This document shows, one piece after another, positions 8,699-17,289 of a stretch of DNA of 64,000 bases. A model generated the notes under the pieces. The model was not told where the DNA came from and did not search any database. It saw only the letters and a program-made list of their open reading frames with translations. The stretch is from contig NZ_JAHUBR010000001.1 in NCBI RefSeq assembly GCF_025376885.1, positions 1,426,001-1,490,000 of the forward strand, written 5' to 3'. The stretch's first letter is position 1. The number at the start of each line of letters is the position of its first letter. The translations under genes and the position numbers were made by a program. The stretch comes from Pseudoruegeria sp. SHC-113. Lineage in GTDB: Bacteria > Pseudomonadota > Alphaproteobacteria > Rhodobacterales > Rhodobacteraceae.

Positions 8699-8998
8699 CG
8701 TTTCCTCGATCGGTCGCGCGTGAAGTGCGGATAGTGCCGTGTGTCGCCCTTGACGGCCCGCGCGCGACGCGGGTCGGGAAGCAAATCTGTCTCACAGGTT
8801 TAGCGTGGCGCAAGCGCCGGCGACGACTGGGTGAACTGCGGACCCTGCGCCCCTCATACGCGCATAGGGCCAAACGGGCAAGCCAAAGGCGGATTCCCGG
8901 CTTTTCACGGGGCAGAGGGCATGTTAGAGGGGCGGCGATTTTCTGACGCCCGCTGCGATCCCCGCAGCTTGGGCTCCTCAAACCGAAAGAGCTGCATC
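8699..8998. other. Divergent intergenic region between the DUF2087 gene and ndk
   Basis: Three hundred bases with no convincing gene. It must hold the promoters of both flanking genes. A weak ndk promoter candidate is TTTTCA then TAGAGG 17 bases later (around 8909-8937). I found no strong hairpin or riboswitch-like structure. Confidence 0.4.
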
Positions 8999-9421
8999 AT
9001 GGCCATCCAACGCACCTTCTCCATCATCAAGCCCGACGCCACCAAGCGCAACCTGACCGGCGCGATCAACGCCAAGTTCGAAGCCGCTGGCCTGCGCATC
9101 GTCGCCCAGAAGCGCATCCACCTGACCAAAGCACAAGCCGGCGTTTTCTACGCCGTGCACGCCGAGCGCCCCTTCTACGACGAGCTGTGCGAATTCATGG
9201 CGTCTGAGCCGATCGTTGTGCAGGTTCTGGAAGGTGAAGACGCCATCGCGAAAAACCGCGAAGTGATGGGCGCCACCAACCCGGCCGAAGCTGCCGACGG
9301 CACCATCCGCAAGGAATTCGCCCTCTCCATCGGCGAAAACTCCGTGCACGGCTCCGACGCTCCGGAAACCGCTGCTGTGGAAATCGCCTACTTCTTCTCC
9401 GGCCTCGAGCTGGTCGGCTAA
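8999..9421 (+). CDS. ndk: Nucleoside-diphosphate kinase
   Basis: A 140-residue enzyme moving the gamma-phosphate of ATP to nucleoside diphosphates through a phosphohistidine. The start [18 protein letters not shown] and the loop [20 protein letters not shown] are typical, and the active-site histidine is in [12 protein letters not shown]. The length equals the bacterial family norm. The ATG at 8999 is used; the open frame continues upstream to 8831 but that part has no family similarity. Two UUCG-loop hairpins follow the stop. Confidence 0.97.
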   Translation: MAIQRTFSIIKPDATKRNLTGAINAKFEAAGLRIVAQKRIHLTKAQAGVFYAVHAERPFYDELCEFMASEPIVVQVLEGEDAIAKNREVMGATNPAEAADGTIRKEFALSIGENSVHGSDAPETAAVEIAYFFSGLELVG

Positions 9422-9432
9422 TCAGCCACACC

Positions 9433-9503
9433 ATCCCGCTTCGGCGGGATCCCCCGGGAACATCGCTCGTTTCCGCGGCCGGCGGGTCACTTCGGTGGCC
9501 CGC
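9433..9503 (+). terminator. Two tandem UUCG-loop hairpins after ndk
   Basis: ATCCCGC-TTCG-GCGGGAT at 9433-9450 is perfect, and GCGGGTCAC-TTCG-GTGGCCCGC at 9482-9503 has a single G-T pair and is followed by a T-rich stretch (GGTTTGATTTT). Together they look like a terminator pair for ndk. Confidence 0.65.
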
Positions 9504-9525
9504 TGGTTTGATTTTGGGGGAGGGC

Positions 9526-10050
9526 CTAGCGCCCGTCTTCCCAGCGGCGGATCTGGCGCAGGCTCAGCCTGTCGGGGATCACGCCGTCTAGCCCGGCCAC
9601 GAAGCCCGGATCTTGCTTCAGGCAGCCCAGCCCGCAAAGCTGGCGCGCCGTGCCTCTTGCGCCATCCACGAACCAGAGCCGCCCGCCGGGCGTGGCCACA
9701 TAGCCGTTGATGCCCTCGGCGCGATCGCTTTCGATGTCGGTGGAAGAGGGGAACTCGTTGAAATGGCCCGGATCAAAGGCACCATGGGTGTGGTAGGAGG
9801 CAAAGACCTCGATCTGCGTGCTCCAGCGCATCAGGCAGCTGTCGGCCTGCCCGCGCCGGGGCTGCGTGGCGGCGAGCCGCCCCTCCGGCGTATAGCCGAA
9901 ATAGCCGCAATATTCGCGGTTGCGCGCGAAAGAGCGCTCCTGCAGCGCGTTCAGGAAGGCCTTGGCGAAGCGCATTTCCTCGGCACTTTGGGCGAGAGCG
10001 CCAACCGGCAGCAGGAAGAGCAGCAAAAGGGCGGCGCGCAGGCCCGCCAC
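9526..10050 (-). CDS. Exported DUF4329 protein with a JAMM-like H-x-H...S-x-x-D motif
   Basis: A 174-residue protein read from the GTG at 10048-10050, preceded by GGAAAGC and sited 2 bases after the upstream gene's stop. A signal peptide is clear (AALLLLFLLPVGALA). The mature part has REYCGYFGYTPEGRL, then SYHTHGAFDPGH and FPSSTD, and ends with GYVATPGGRLWFVDG. This is the DUF4329 pattern. The E, H-x-H and S-x-x-D order recalls JAMM metallopeptidases, but the spacing is longer, so any catalytic role is inference. It is probably co-transcribed with the flavoprotein gene. Confidence 0.7.
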   Translation of the reverse strand: MAGLRAALLLLFLLPVGALAQSAEEMRFAKAFLNALQERSFARNREYCGYFGYTPEGRLAATQPRRGQADSCLMRWSTQIEVFASYHTHGAFDPGHFNEFPSSTDIESDRAEGINGYVATPGGRLWFVDGARGTARQLCGLGCLKQDPGFVAGLDGVIPDRLSLRQIRRWEDGR

Positions 10051-10052
10051 GC

Positions 10053-11234
10053 CTAGCTTTCCACCCGCTGGCCGGGTTTCACCTTGCGCGCCACGGCACG
10101 CCATGCGGCCTTGGGGGCCTTGCGCAGGAACATCAGCCGCAGATCGCGGTATTCGATTTCACCGGCCAGCAGGCGCAGGTATTTGCCCTGCAGCGAGGTG
10201 CCGCGCGCGAAGGCCGAAAGGAAGACCTCCCGCATCGCCTTGGGAAACATCAGGCTGCGCCACAGGCGCGCTTCGCGCAGGGATTGGTGCATCGGTTTCA
10301 GCGCCTTCTGATAGCCCTGCAGGGCCGCATCCGGAGCCTGTTGCGCCAGCGCGGCGGCGGCGGCATCCGCCGCCAGAGCACCGCTCTCCATCGCCAGCGC
10401 GATTCCCTCGCCAGTGATCGGATCCACCAGCCCCGCCGCATCGCCACAAAGCAGCACCGCGCCGCGCCCCGGTTCTTTCTTGAAATCGCCGAAGGGCAGG
10501 AACTGGCCCTTGTAGGGCAGGGCGTCGGGCGCGAGGCCGCAGCGCTCCAGATAGGCGGCCATATGGGCCTTCATGTCTTCGTTGCGGCTCTTGATGCCGC
10601 CCACGCCGATGGTGGTGGAATGGTGCTTGGGGAAGGCCCAGCCATAGCCCCAGACGGCGGCGTCCAGATCCACCTCCACGTAATCGTGCAGCGCGGTGCC
10701 CGGCGCTTCGATCTCAAGGCCAAAGCCGATGGTTTCGGGATCAAACGGCCGCCCGAACAGGGCGCGGGCCACGGCGGAGTTCACCCCGTCCGCCCCGATC
10801 AGCACGCCGTATTCCAGAACGGTGCCATCTTTCAGCGTGATCGTTTTCGCGGCCTCGTCGATCTCGGTGAACCCCTGCCCAAGGAACGGCTCGGCCCCGG
10901 CGGCCAGCGCAAAGCCGTGCAGCCACTCATCGAAGTCCCAGCGCATCGTCAGATGCACGGGCGGGCCATCGTTCAGATCGGCCAGCACACGGCCCTTGGC
11001 GGAGAAGCGCATCTCGGTGGCCTTGAGGAACATCTGCCCCTCCACCTCCGCGCCGAAGATCGCCTTGATCGCCTTGCGGCTGCGCCCTGTCACCAGCCCG
11101 CCGCAAAGCTTCTTGCGGGGGAAGGTGGCCTTGTCGACAAGCGCTACGCTTAAGCCCAGCTTGCGCGCCTGCACGGCAGCGGCGCTGCCAGCGGGGCCGG
11201 AGCCCACCACGATCACGTCAAATGTCTTTTGCAT
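10053..11234 (-). CDS. Geranylgeranyl-reductase-family FAD-dependent oxidoreductase
   Basis: A 393-residue flavoprotein starting at MQKTFDVIVVGSGPAGS, the Rossmann FAD-binding start (GxGxxG), with the second FAD motif GADGVNSAVARALFG in the middle and the GDAAGLVDPITGEGIALAM motif near residue 280. These features define the ChlP/BchP-like family that saturates isoprenoid chains of lipids, quinones or (bacterio)chlorophyll. No photosynthesis genes are near, so it may act on another isoprenoid. The frame extends upstream to 11333 without family match. Confidence 0.8.
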   Translation of the reverse strand: MQKTFDVIVVGSGPAGSAAAVQARKLGLSVALVDKATFPRKKLCGGLVTGRSRKAIKAIFGAEVEGQMFLKATEMRFSAKGRVLADLNDGPPVHLTMRWDFDEWLHGFALAAGAEPFLGQGFTEIDEAAKTITLKDGTVLEYGVLIGADGVNSAVARALFGRPFDPETIGFGLEIEAPGTALHDYVEVDLDAAVWGYGWAFPKHHSTTIGVGGIKSRNEDMKAHMAAYLERCGLAPDALPYKGQFLPFGDFKKEPGRGAVLLCGDAAGLVDPITGEGIALAMESGALAADAAAAALAQQAPDAALQGYQKALKPMHQSLREARLWRSLMFPKAMREVFLSAFARGTSLQGKYLRLLAGEIEYRDLRLMFLRKAPKAAWRAVARKVKPGQRVES

Positions 11235-11371
11235 CCAATTGCCTTCACCTGCGCGCCGGGCGCGCCTTTGCGTCGCGCTCAGAGCGCGCCTCTGCCATGC
11301 TTCAAATAGCCTTCGGCCCCCAAGGTGCAACACGCTTGGGGGCCGGTGTCAATTGCGCGAAGGGCTGCGGC

Positions 11372-14300
11372 TCAGACGATCAGAGGATCATCCGCCGGGG
11401 TCGTGACTGCGATGTCGTCGATCGCCAGTTCCCAGGTGTCGGTGCTATCCGTCGTAATCTGGAAGCTGTTGATGTCGTCAAACAGTGTCGGATCGGCGGC
11501 AAGGGCCGTGTCAAAGACCGTCGGCCCGGTGCTGTTGACGAGCACGTCCACGGAGCCGGCCTCGGCCAAGCGCTCCTGAAAGACGGTGCCAGGCGGGAAA
11601 CCGAACTCGTCGCTGACGTCCACCAGTTGGTAAGTGAACACCGTGATCGTCGCGGTAACGCCGTCTGAGCTGACAGCGGTGAGGCTGAGGCTGTCCAGAT
11701 CGAAGGCGGAGAACTGCCCGCCGATGGGCGCGTCCGGCTCACCGGAAACCGTCAGCGCGCCGTCCCGCAGCACCAGCAGGTTGTCCCCCGAGGTGGCCCC
11801 ATTGGCAATTCCGGGCTCCGGCGTAAAGCTGCCCCGGCCCCCGTCTCCCGCCGGCTGGTCATTGTTGGAGAACACCGAGAGATCGCCTTCGAAGACGAAC
11901 CCATCGTACAACGGGATCATGTCCACGTTATACTCGCCCGGCGTGCCGATGGCTTCGAAATCCAGCACCTGGCTGATGGTATCAGGGGGTGTTTCGTCCG
12001 GCGGGTCGGAGACGTTCAACACCACCTGCCCGGTGGCGGAACTGTTCGGCAGCCCGGTACCGTCATCCACCGTGAACACGAGCCGCGCCACGAGCGATTC
12101 CCCGTCCGACAGGTTGAAATCCGCCGGGTCTATGGTGGCAGTGCCGGTGCCGGCGTCGAAGGCCACGGGGGCGGTGAGGGGGGTGCCGTCCTCTGCTTCG
12201 CCGAGTACGAGTTCGACACTGGTGAAAGTGAGTGGATCGCCATCGGGATCGCTGACCAGCGCGCCGATGTCGATATTGAAGCTGCCGTCTTCCACATTCA
12301 CATCCTGGCTGGTGGTGCCAGCCACGGGCGCGGCGTTGCCAATCGTGAAGGGGCCGTTCACGGTAAGCGATACGCTGCCGGAATCGGTGAACTCACCGTC
12401 GCTGACGGTGTAGTCGAAGATGGTGGCGAAACTCACCCCATCGCCAAGGCCCAGCAGCTGCGCCTGTGCCCATGGGATCACGATCGTGGTGCCCACGACA
12501 GAGAAATTGATCACCTGTTCACCAGCGCGCAGGGCAACGGTGAAGCTCAGGTCATCGCCTTCCGCATCTGTTGCAAGCGTGGCCAGGTCGATCACGATGT
12601 CCTGGGTGCTGGCATCCGCCGTGGCGGTGCCGTCAGTGGCCACGGGAGCGGTGTTGGGCGTGGGCGGTGCGGGGTCATCGCCGCTGACGACCGTCAGGTC
12701 GATCACGCCACTGTCTGTGGCATTCGGCTGGCCGCTGCCATCGTCCACCGTGTAGTTGATCGCCAGCGCGATCTCTTCGCCTTCGGCCAGATTGAACTGG
12801 GACGGATCGATGGTGACAACCCCGTTAAGCACGGTAAAGACAACATCCCCGTCTTCCCGACCCGTTGGCGGGATTGTGACCTCGGTGATCGTCAGCACGT
12901 CGCCGCCATCCGGATCAGACACAAGGGCGTTGAGGTCGATCACAATCGGGTCCAAATCGCCCTCGGTGATCTGCTGATCCGGTGCCGTGGGCCGCGAGTT
13001 GGGATTGGGCAGCGGTTCGTCGTCGGAACCATTGATCGTCAGGTCGAAGGTCCCGATCACCGTGGCGTTGGGCGCGCCGCTGCCGTCATCGGCCTGGATC
13101 GAGAAACGGGCCGTGAGCATCTCGCTGGCAGCCAACCCGAAGTCGCGGGGATCCACCGTGAGGATCCCGTTCACGATGCTGACGGGAAAAGCAATGCCTC
13201 GATTGTCGGCCAGGTTGGTGACAGCCACGACACTGTGGGTCAGCACGGGGCTTTCCACATCGCTGAACAGCGGGTTCAGATCGAATTGGACAGGCCCGTC
13301 CGCTTCATTGATCGTCTGGCTGAGAGAGTCGATCAGGAGTTCCTTGTCCTCGTCGTCCCCTACGCTCACTTGAATTGGCGCGTCGTTCACGGGGGCCACG
13401 TTGATCGTAACCGTCGCCGTATCTGTGCCGCCATTTCCGTCGCTCACTTCATAGGTGAAGCTGTCGGAGCCAAAGAAGTTCTCGGCCGGCAAATAGCTGA
13501 AGCTTCCGTCTGGGTTGAACGTCAGCGTGCCGTTGCTGGTGGTGCTTTGCAGCGCGTATGTGAGCGTGTCACCATCCGCATCCGTGGCCACGACATTGCC
13601 CGCGATCACTGAATCTTCATCGCCTGAGACGCTGCTGTCGGTGGCCTCCGGATCGTCGTTCACGGCGTTCACGGTGATTGACACGGTTGCGGTATCCGTG
13701 CCGCCGTTACCGTCGCTCACGAGATAAGTGAAACTGTCCGAGCCGTTAAAATCCGACGCCGGCATGTAGGTGAAACTGCCATCGCTTTCGACCCGGACAC
13801 TGCCGTTGGCAGGGCCGCTATCGAGGGCGAAGAACAGCGTGTCGCCGTCCACGTCGCTGGCAGAAAGTGTGCCGCGAATCTGGCTGTCCTCGTCGCCACT
13901 CGCAAGGCCGTCCTGCGCCACCGGATCGTCGTTGACGGGATCCACGGTGATGTAAACGGTTGCTATGTCGGTGCCGCCGTTTCCGTCGCTCACCAAATAG
14001 GTGAAACTGTCGGACCCATTGAAATTCTCGTTCGGTTCGTAGTCAAAACTCCCACCGGGATGCACGGTGACCGTGCCGTTGGATGGCCCGGTGTCCAAAG
14101 CAAAGGTTAGTGGATCACCATTTGGGTCGCTTGCGGAAAGGCTTCCGCTGATCACGGTGTCCTCGTCACCGGTTACGGATGCGTCTTCGCCAACGGGCGG
14201 ATCGTTCACACCATTGATGGTGATGTCGAAGGTCACCTGGGTTTGCAAACCGTGCTCGTCTTCAACGGTGACCGTCACGGTTTCAACTTCAAATTCACCA

Positions 14301-15031
14301 ACCCCAAGCGCATCATAGGCGCCATTGGGGTCGAACGAATAGCTGAAGCTGATGCCGGTGCCCAGGAGAGGCACGAGCGGCGCCGGGGCGGCGGCTTCAG
14401 TGAGCAACCCGCCCCCCGTCAAGGTGATGTCAATCAGAGTGAGACCGTCGGCGTCGAAATCATACGCCTCGAAGGTGACCGCAATCACCGTGTTTTCGTC
14501 GGTAACGAGATCATCCGCAACGACAAGGGGAGCATTGTTCCCACCAGTGACGTCAAGGGTGTAATCGGAGAATTCGAGGGCTTCAAATTTAAAGAGAGTA
14601 TCCTGGCCTTCGTCACCATCCGCGATGTTGGTGTCGAACACCGATATGAAAGCCTTGCTGGGATGGCCCAGCCCGAGAATGGTGAAATCCAGAATGGAGC
14701 CAGAAAAAATGGCGGTGTCAAAACCCGACTGACCAAGCAATTTGTCGTTGCCAAACCCACCTTTAACGCGGTCGTCCCCACGACCCGCGATCACGTGATC
14801 GTCGCCGCCTCCAGCATCAATCTCGTCATCACCGCCCAGCCCAAGGATCAGGTTCGCAGAGTCATTTCCAAGAAGAATGTCGTCCCGGTTCGTGCCTGCA
14901 ATCAGAAAGTCGAGAAAGGTGTGCGGATTTTGTTGCTCCGATAAATCCAGTTTGGCTTGAAACTTCGCGATAGCGCGCTCGATTCCGCTGCCCTTGAACT
15001 GAGCAACACCCCCCTTGCCCAATTTGGCCAT
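11372..15031 (-). CDS. Large RTX and cadherin-like repeat protein (putative secreted adhesin)
   Basis: A 1,219-residue acidic, Cys-free protein. Start: of three nearby start codons, the ATG at 15029-15031 has GGGGAGG six bases upstream. Residues about 45-105 hold calcium-binding RTX nonapeptides (GGDDEIDAG, GGDDHVIAG, GRGDDRVKG). Residues about 279-551 are three 91-residue cadherin-like repeats (DEDSVIAG...GSDSFTYLVSDGNGG). Then four divergent beta-sandwich repeats (N-PLFSDVESP, LNALVSDPDGG and similar) and a C-terminal domain of about 200 residues. No Sec signal is seen, so type I secretion is the likely route, but no secretion genes are nearby. Function as surface adhesin is inferred. Confidence 0.82.
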   Translation of the reverse strand: MAKLGKGGVAQFKGSGIERAIAKFQAKLDLSEQQNPHTFLDFLIAGTNRDDILLGNDSANLILGLGGDDEIDAGGGDDHVIAGRGDDRVKGGFGNDKLLGQSGFDTAIFSGSILDFTILGLGHPSKAFISVFDTNIADGDEGQDTLFKFEALEFSDYTLDVTGGNNAPLVVADDLVTDENTVIAVTFEAYDFDADGLTLIDITLTGGGLLTEAAAPAPLVPLLGTGISFSYSFDPNGAYDALGVGEFEVETVTVTVEDEHGLQTQVTFDITINGVNDPPVGEDASVTGDEDTVISGSLSASDPNGDPLTFALDTGPSNGTVTVHPGGSFDYEPNENFNGSDSFTYLVSDGNGGTDIATVYITVDPVNDDPVAQDGLASGDEDSQIRGTLSASDVDGDTLFFALDSGPANGSVRVESDGSFTYMPASDFNGSDSFTYLVSDGNGGTDTATVSITVNAVNDDPEATDSSVSGDEDSVIAGNVVATDADGDTLTYALQSTTSNGTLTFNPDGSFSYLPAENFFGSDSFTYEVSDGNGGTDTATVTINVAPVNDAPIQVSVGDDEDKELLIDSLSQTINEADGPVQFDLNPLFSDVESPVLTHSVVAVTNLADNRGIAFPVSIVNGILTVDPRDFGLAASEMLTARFSIQADDGSGAPNATVIGTFDLTINGSDDEPLPNPNSRPTAPDQQITEGDLDPIVIDLNALVSDPDGGDVLTITEVTIPPTGREDGDVVFTVLNGVVTIDPSQFNLAEGEEIALAINYTVDDGSGQPNATDSGVIDLTVVSGDDPAPPTPNTAPVATDGTATADASTQDIVIDLATLATDAEGDDLSFTVALRAGEQVINFSVVGTTIVIPWAQAQLLGLGDGVSFATIFDYTVSDGEFTDSGSVSLTVNGPFTIGNAAPVAGTTSQDVNVEDGSFNIDIGALVSDPDGDPLTFTSVELVLGEAEDGTPLTAPVAFDAGTGTATIDPADFNLSDGESLVARLVFTVDDGTGLPNSSATGQVVLNVSDPPDETPPDTISQVLDFEAIGTPGEYNVDMIPLYDGFVFEGDLSVFSNNDQPAGDGGRGSFTPEPGIANGATSGDNLLVLRDGALTVSGEPDAPIGGQFSAFDLDSLSLTAVSSDGVTATITVFTYQLVDVSDEFGFPPGTVFQERLAEAGSVDVLVNSTGPTVFDTALAADPTLFDDINSFQITTDSTDTWELAIDDIAVTTPADDPLIV
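13381..14199. repeat. Three tandem 273-bp repeats inside the adhesin gene
   Basis: The anchor CGTCGTTCAC/CGTCGTTGAC occurs at 13381, 13654 and 13927, exactly 273 bases apart, and GTGCCGCC...CCGTCGCTCA recurs at 13425, 13698 and 13971. Each unit encodes one 91-residue cadherin-like domain. The copies differ at scattered bases, so they are not a very recent duplication. Confidence 0.85.
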
Positions 15032-15270
15032 AACCATCCTCCCCAAAAGTAACGCATTTGCACAATAGGGCGTAGGATAACACGCCTCTGAGGAGATTTG
15101 GCAATTTTCTTCAAATCTTAGGGAGTCTCAGAAGGTTACCAAACACCAAACGCAATACAGGAGCCCTGTGCGTGTGTAATGAGTGATTATCGATCGGATT
15201 GCGCGTGCTTGATTGACAATGGGGGTGCTGCGGAAAAGCGAAGTGTGCAGTCTTCAAAACCGGGGAGGGG

Positions 15271-15354
15271 TGGTGGGCGACCCTGGAATCGAACCAGGCA
15301 TGGGTCTCCCCGGCGGAGTTACAGTCCGCTGCCGCACCTTGCAGCCCGTCGCCC
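15271..15354 (-). tRNA. tRNA-Tyr (GTA)
   Basis: An 84-base gene with encoded CCA. The acceptor stem GGGCGAC/GTCGCCC, anticodon stem GCGGA/TCCGC with loop CTGTAAC (anticodon GTA), a long variable arm with GGG-GAGA-CCC, and T-arm CCTGG/TTCGATT/CCAGG all fold. The D-arm reads GCTG/CGGC with loop CAAGGTG, which places G at position 8 and C at 14 instead of the usual U8-A14. Confidence 0.93.
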
Positions 15355-15384
15355 ACAGCGGCGTTTCCCGCCGTTGTGGGGGGC

Positions 15385-15413
15385 TGATTACAGGCCATGC
15401 CGGGGGGCGTCAA
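15385..15413 (-). promoter_or_regulatory. Promoter of tRNA-Tyr
   Basis: On the minus strand TTGACG (15408-15413) and TAATCA (15385-15390) are 17 bases apart, about 30 bases upstream of the mature tRNA 5' end. The leader contains a small hairpin (GGCG-GGAAA-CGCC). Confidence 0.65.
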
Positions 15414-15486
15414 CAGGAAAATCCCTTGCACATCCGCTTGGCCCGTGCGCATTGTCCCGGACGCTGGAAAACAAGGGTATCGCGCG

Positions 15487-16263
15487 ATGAAAAAGCCGAA
15501 ATGGGTGGTTGAAAAAGAGAAATCCAAACGCGCTGCCGCTGCGGAAACCGTCTGGCTGTTCGGCCTCCATGCGGTGCGTGACGCGCTGCAGAATCCGCAG
15601 CGCGAAAAGCTGCGCCTGATGGTGACGAAAAATGCCCATGACAAGCTCGCCGAGGACATCGCCGCCAGCGGCATGGAGCCCGAGATCGTGGATCCGCGCA
15701 AGTTTTCCGCCCCCCTCGATCCGCAATCGGTACACCAGGGGGCCGCGCTTGAGGTGAAGCCGCTGCACTGGGGCGCGCTGCATGAAGTCTGCACCCCGCC
15801 CGATGGGCCGATGCCCTGTGTCGTGCTGCTGGACCGCGTATCGGACCCGCACAACGTGGGCGCGATCCTGCGCTCGGCGGAAGTGTTCGGCGCCTGCGCC
15901 GTGATCGCCACCGCCCGCCATTCCGCACCCGAAACCGGCGCGCTGGCCAAAACTGCCTCCGGCGCGCTGGAGCGTCAGCCCTACCTGCGGGTGCGCAACC
16001 TGTCGGACGCCATGGGTGAGCTGAAGTCGCTCGGCTACCTGATGCTGGGGCTCGATGGCGAGGCCACGCAGACGGTGGGCGAAGCCTTGGAGGGCCAGCG
16101 CAACCGCCCGATCGCACTGGTGATGGGCTCGGAGGGCCCCGGCCTGCGCGAAAAGACAAAGGACACCTGCGACAAACTCGTGAAAATCCCCGCAATCGGC
16201 GATTTCGGCTCGCTCAACGTCTCCAATGCGGCGGCTGTGGCCCTATATGCAGTCAGAGCCTGA
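15487..16263 (+). CDS. rlmB: TrmH/SpoU-family 23S rRNA 2'-O-methyltransferase (RlmB-like)
   Basis: A 258-residue SPOUT methyltransferase. After a basic N-terminus (MKKPKWVVEKEKSKR) comes the RNA-binding domain start WLFGLHAVRDALQNP, then motif 1 LLDRVSDPHNVGAILRSAEVFG, motif 2 ALVMGSEGPGLR and motif 3 IPAIGDFGSLNVSNAAAVALY. It transfers a methyl group from S-adenosylmethionine to a ribose 2'-OH; RlmB acts on 23S rRNA G2251, and that position is inferred from family alone. The ATG at 15487 is used. It is divergent from tRNA-Tyr. Confidence 0.88.
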   Translation: MKKPKWVVEKEKSKRAAAAETVWLFGLHAVRDALQNPQREKLRLMVTKNAHDKLAEDIAASGMEPEIVDPRKFSAPLDPQSVHQGAALEVKPLHWGALHEVCTPPDGPMPCVVLLDRVSDPHNVGAILRSAEVFGACAVIATARHSAPETGALAKTASGALERQPYLRVRNLSDAMGELKSLGYLMLGLDGEATQTVGEALEGQRNRPIALVMGSEGPGLREKTKDTCDKLVKIPAIGDFGSLNVSNAAAVALYAVRA

Positions 16264-16277
16264 CCACCGGAGGAGAC

Positions 16278-16574
16278 ATGCCGCACCCCACGAAGATCGC
16301 CACCTGCTGCTACTGCGGCACCCGCGCAGCGCTGGTGCTGACGGGGCAGGAGCGCCACGAGCTGGCCTGTTCGGGCTGTGGGGCACCGCTGCACAATCTC
16401 AAGGTGATGCCGGTGGCGAAACCTTCGGCCGATCTGCATCACCAACGCCCGCTGCATGCGCAGCCGAGCTATCATAAGTCCAAGAAACCCAAGAAAAAGA
16501 ACAAGAAAAAGAAGAGCCCGGCGCGCAAGCTCTTCTCAGAAGCCTTCGATCTGCTGGACGATATTTTCGACTGA
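16278..16574 (+). CDS. Small zinc-ribbon protein with lysine-rich tail
   Basis: A 98-residue protein 14 bases downstream of the methyltransferase gene, with GGAGGAG before the ATG. Residues 9-40 contain CCYCGTR and CSGCGAP, two C-x-x-C knuckles likely to bind one zinc. A very basic stretch follows (KSKKPKKKNKKKK) and the C-terminus is amphipathic and acidic (LFSEAFDLLDDIFD). The mix of zinc ribbon and polylysine suggests nucleic-acid or ribosome contact, but I do not recognise a characterised family. Confidence 0.7.
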   Translation: MPHPTKIATCCYCGTRAALVLTGQERHELACSGCGAPLHNLKVMPVAKPSADLHHQRPLHAQPSYHKSKKPKKKNKKKKSPARKLFSEAFDLLDDIFD

Positions 16575-16697
16575 AATCCGCGCGCGCGCTTCGCGCTTTT
16601 CCGCTCACCACCGTTCACGCTTTCGTGGCAGGGGTTTCGCACTGCCTGCCAGGGAGTCATCTGTGAGCAAGCAACGCATCTCATTCCGGAGGACCCC

Positions 16698-17156
16698 ATG
16701 ATCACCCGTCGCACCGCCCTTGGCTTTCTCGTCGCCGTTCCCGTCGCCGGCACGCTGGCCCGCCCCGCACTGGCCGCAAAGCCCGAAATCTACGCCGAAG
16801 GCGGCGTGGCCATAAACGGCTATGATCCGGTGGCCTATTTCAACGAAAGCCAGCCCGTGAAAGGCGCGGCTGCCCACGCGGTGAGCTACAAGGGCGCGAC
16901 CTGGCATTTCGCCTCCGACCGCAACAAGGCCGCTTTCGAGGCCGACCCGGAGGCCTTCGCCCCGAAATACGGCGGTTACTGCGCCTATGCTGTCTCCAAA
17001 GGCGGCACGGCAACGACATCGCCCGACGCCTGGACGATCCACGAAGGCCGGCTCTACCTGAACTACAACACCACCGTGCGCGGTATCTGGAGCGAAGACA
17101 TTCCGGGCAACGTGGCCAAGGCCGACGCCAACTGGCCGAAAGTTCTGGAGGCCTGA
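16698..17156 (+). CDS. Tat-exported YHS domain protein
   Basis: A 152-residue protein. A twin-arginine signal (ITRRTALGFLVAVPVAG, cleavage near ALAA) precedes a YHS domain: INGYDPVAYFNESQPVKG, YKGATWHFAS, and KYGGYCAYAVSKG with one Cys. YHS domains are short, Cys-containing modules tied to metal handling; this periplasmic full-length form is widespread in marine alphaproteobacteria without a fixed function. Tat export suggests it folds or binds a cofactor in the cytoplasm. It stands alone, followed by a long 3' region with a strong terminator. Confidence 0.82.
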   Translation: MITRRTALGFLVAVPVAGTLARPALAAKPEIYAEGGVAINGYDPVAYFNESQPVKGAAAHAVSYKGATWHFASDRNKAAFEADPEAFAPKYGGYCAYAVSKGGTATTSPDAWTIHEGRLYLNYNTTVRGIWSEDIPGNVAKADANWPKVLEA

Positions 17157-17289
17157 TGCCTGTCAAGAAAGTTTTCTGATCACAAAGGCTTTATCGGATC
17201 TTTAAACTTTCTCTGTGATACTTATCTCACATACCAGAGCCCAGGTTCGGAACACCTGCTGCTCTCTTCACTGTCCCTCGTTCCGCACT

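Noticed and set aside
15152-15270. A possible small gene or RNA between the adhesin gene and tRNA-Tyr
   Set aside because: Frames on both strands are short or run into the tRNA, with no ribosome site or terminator; left as an AT-rich spacer and promoter area.
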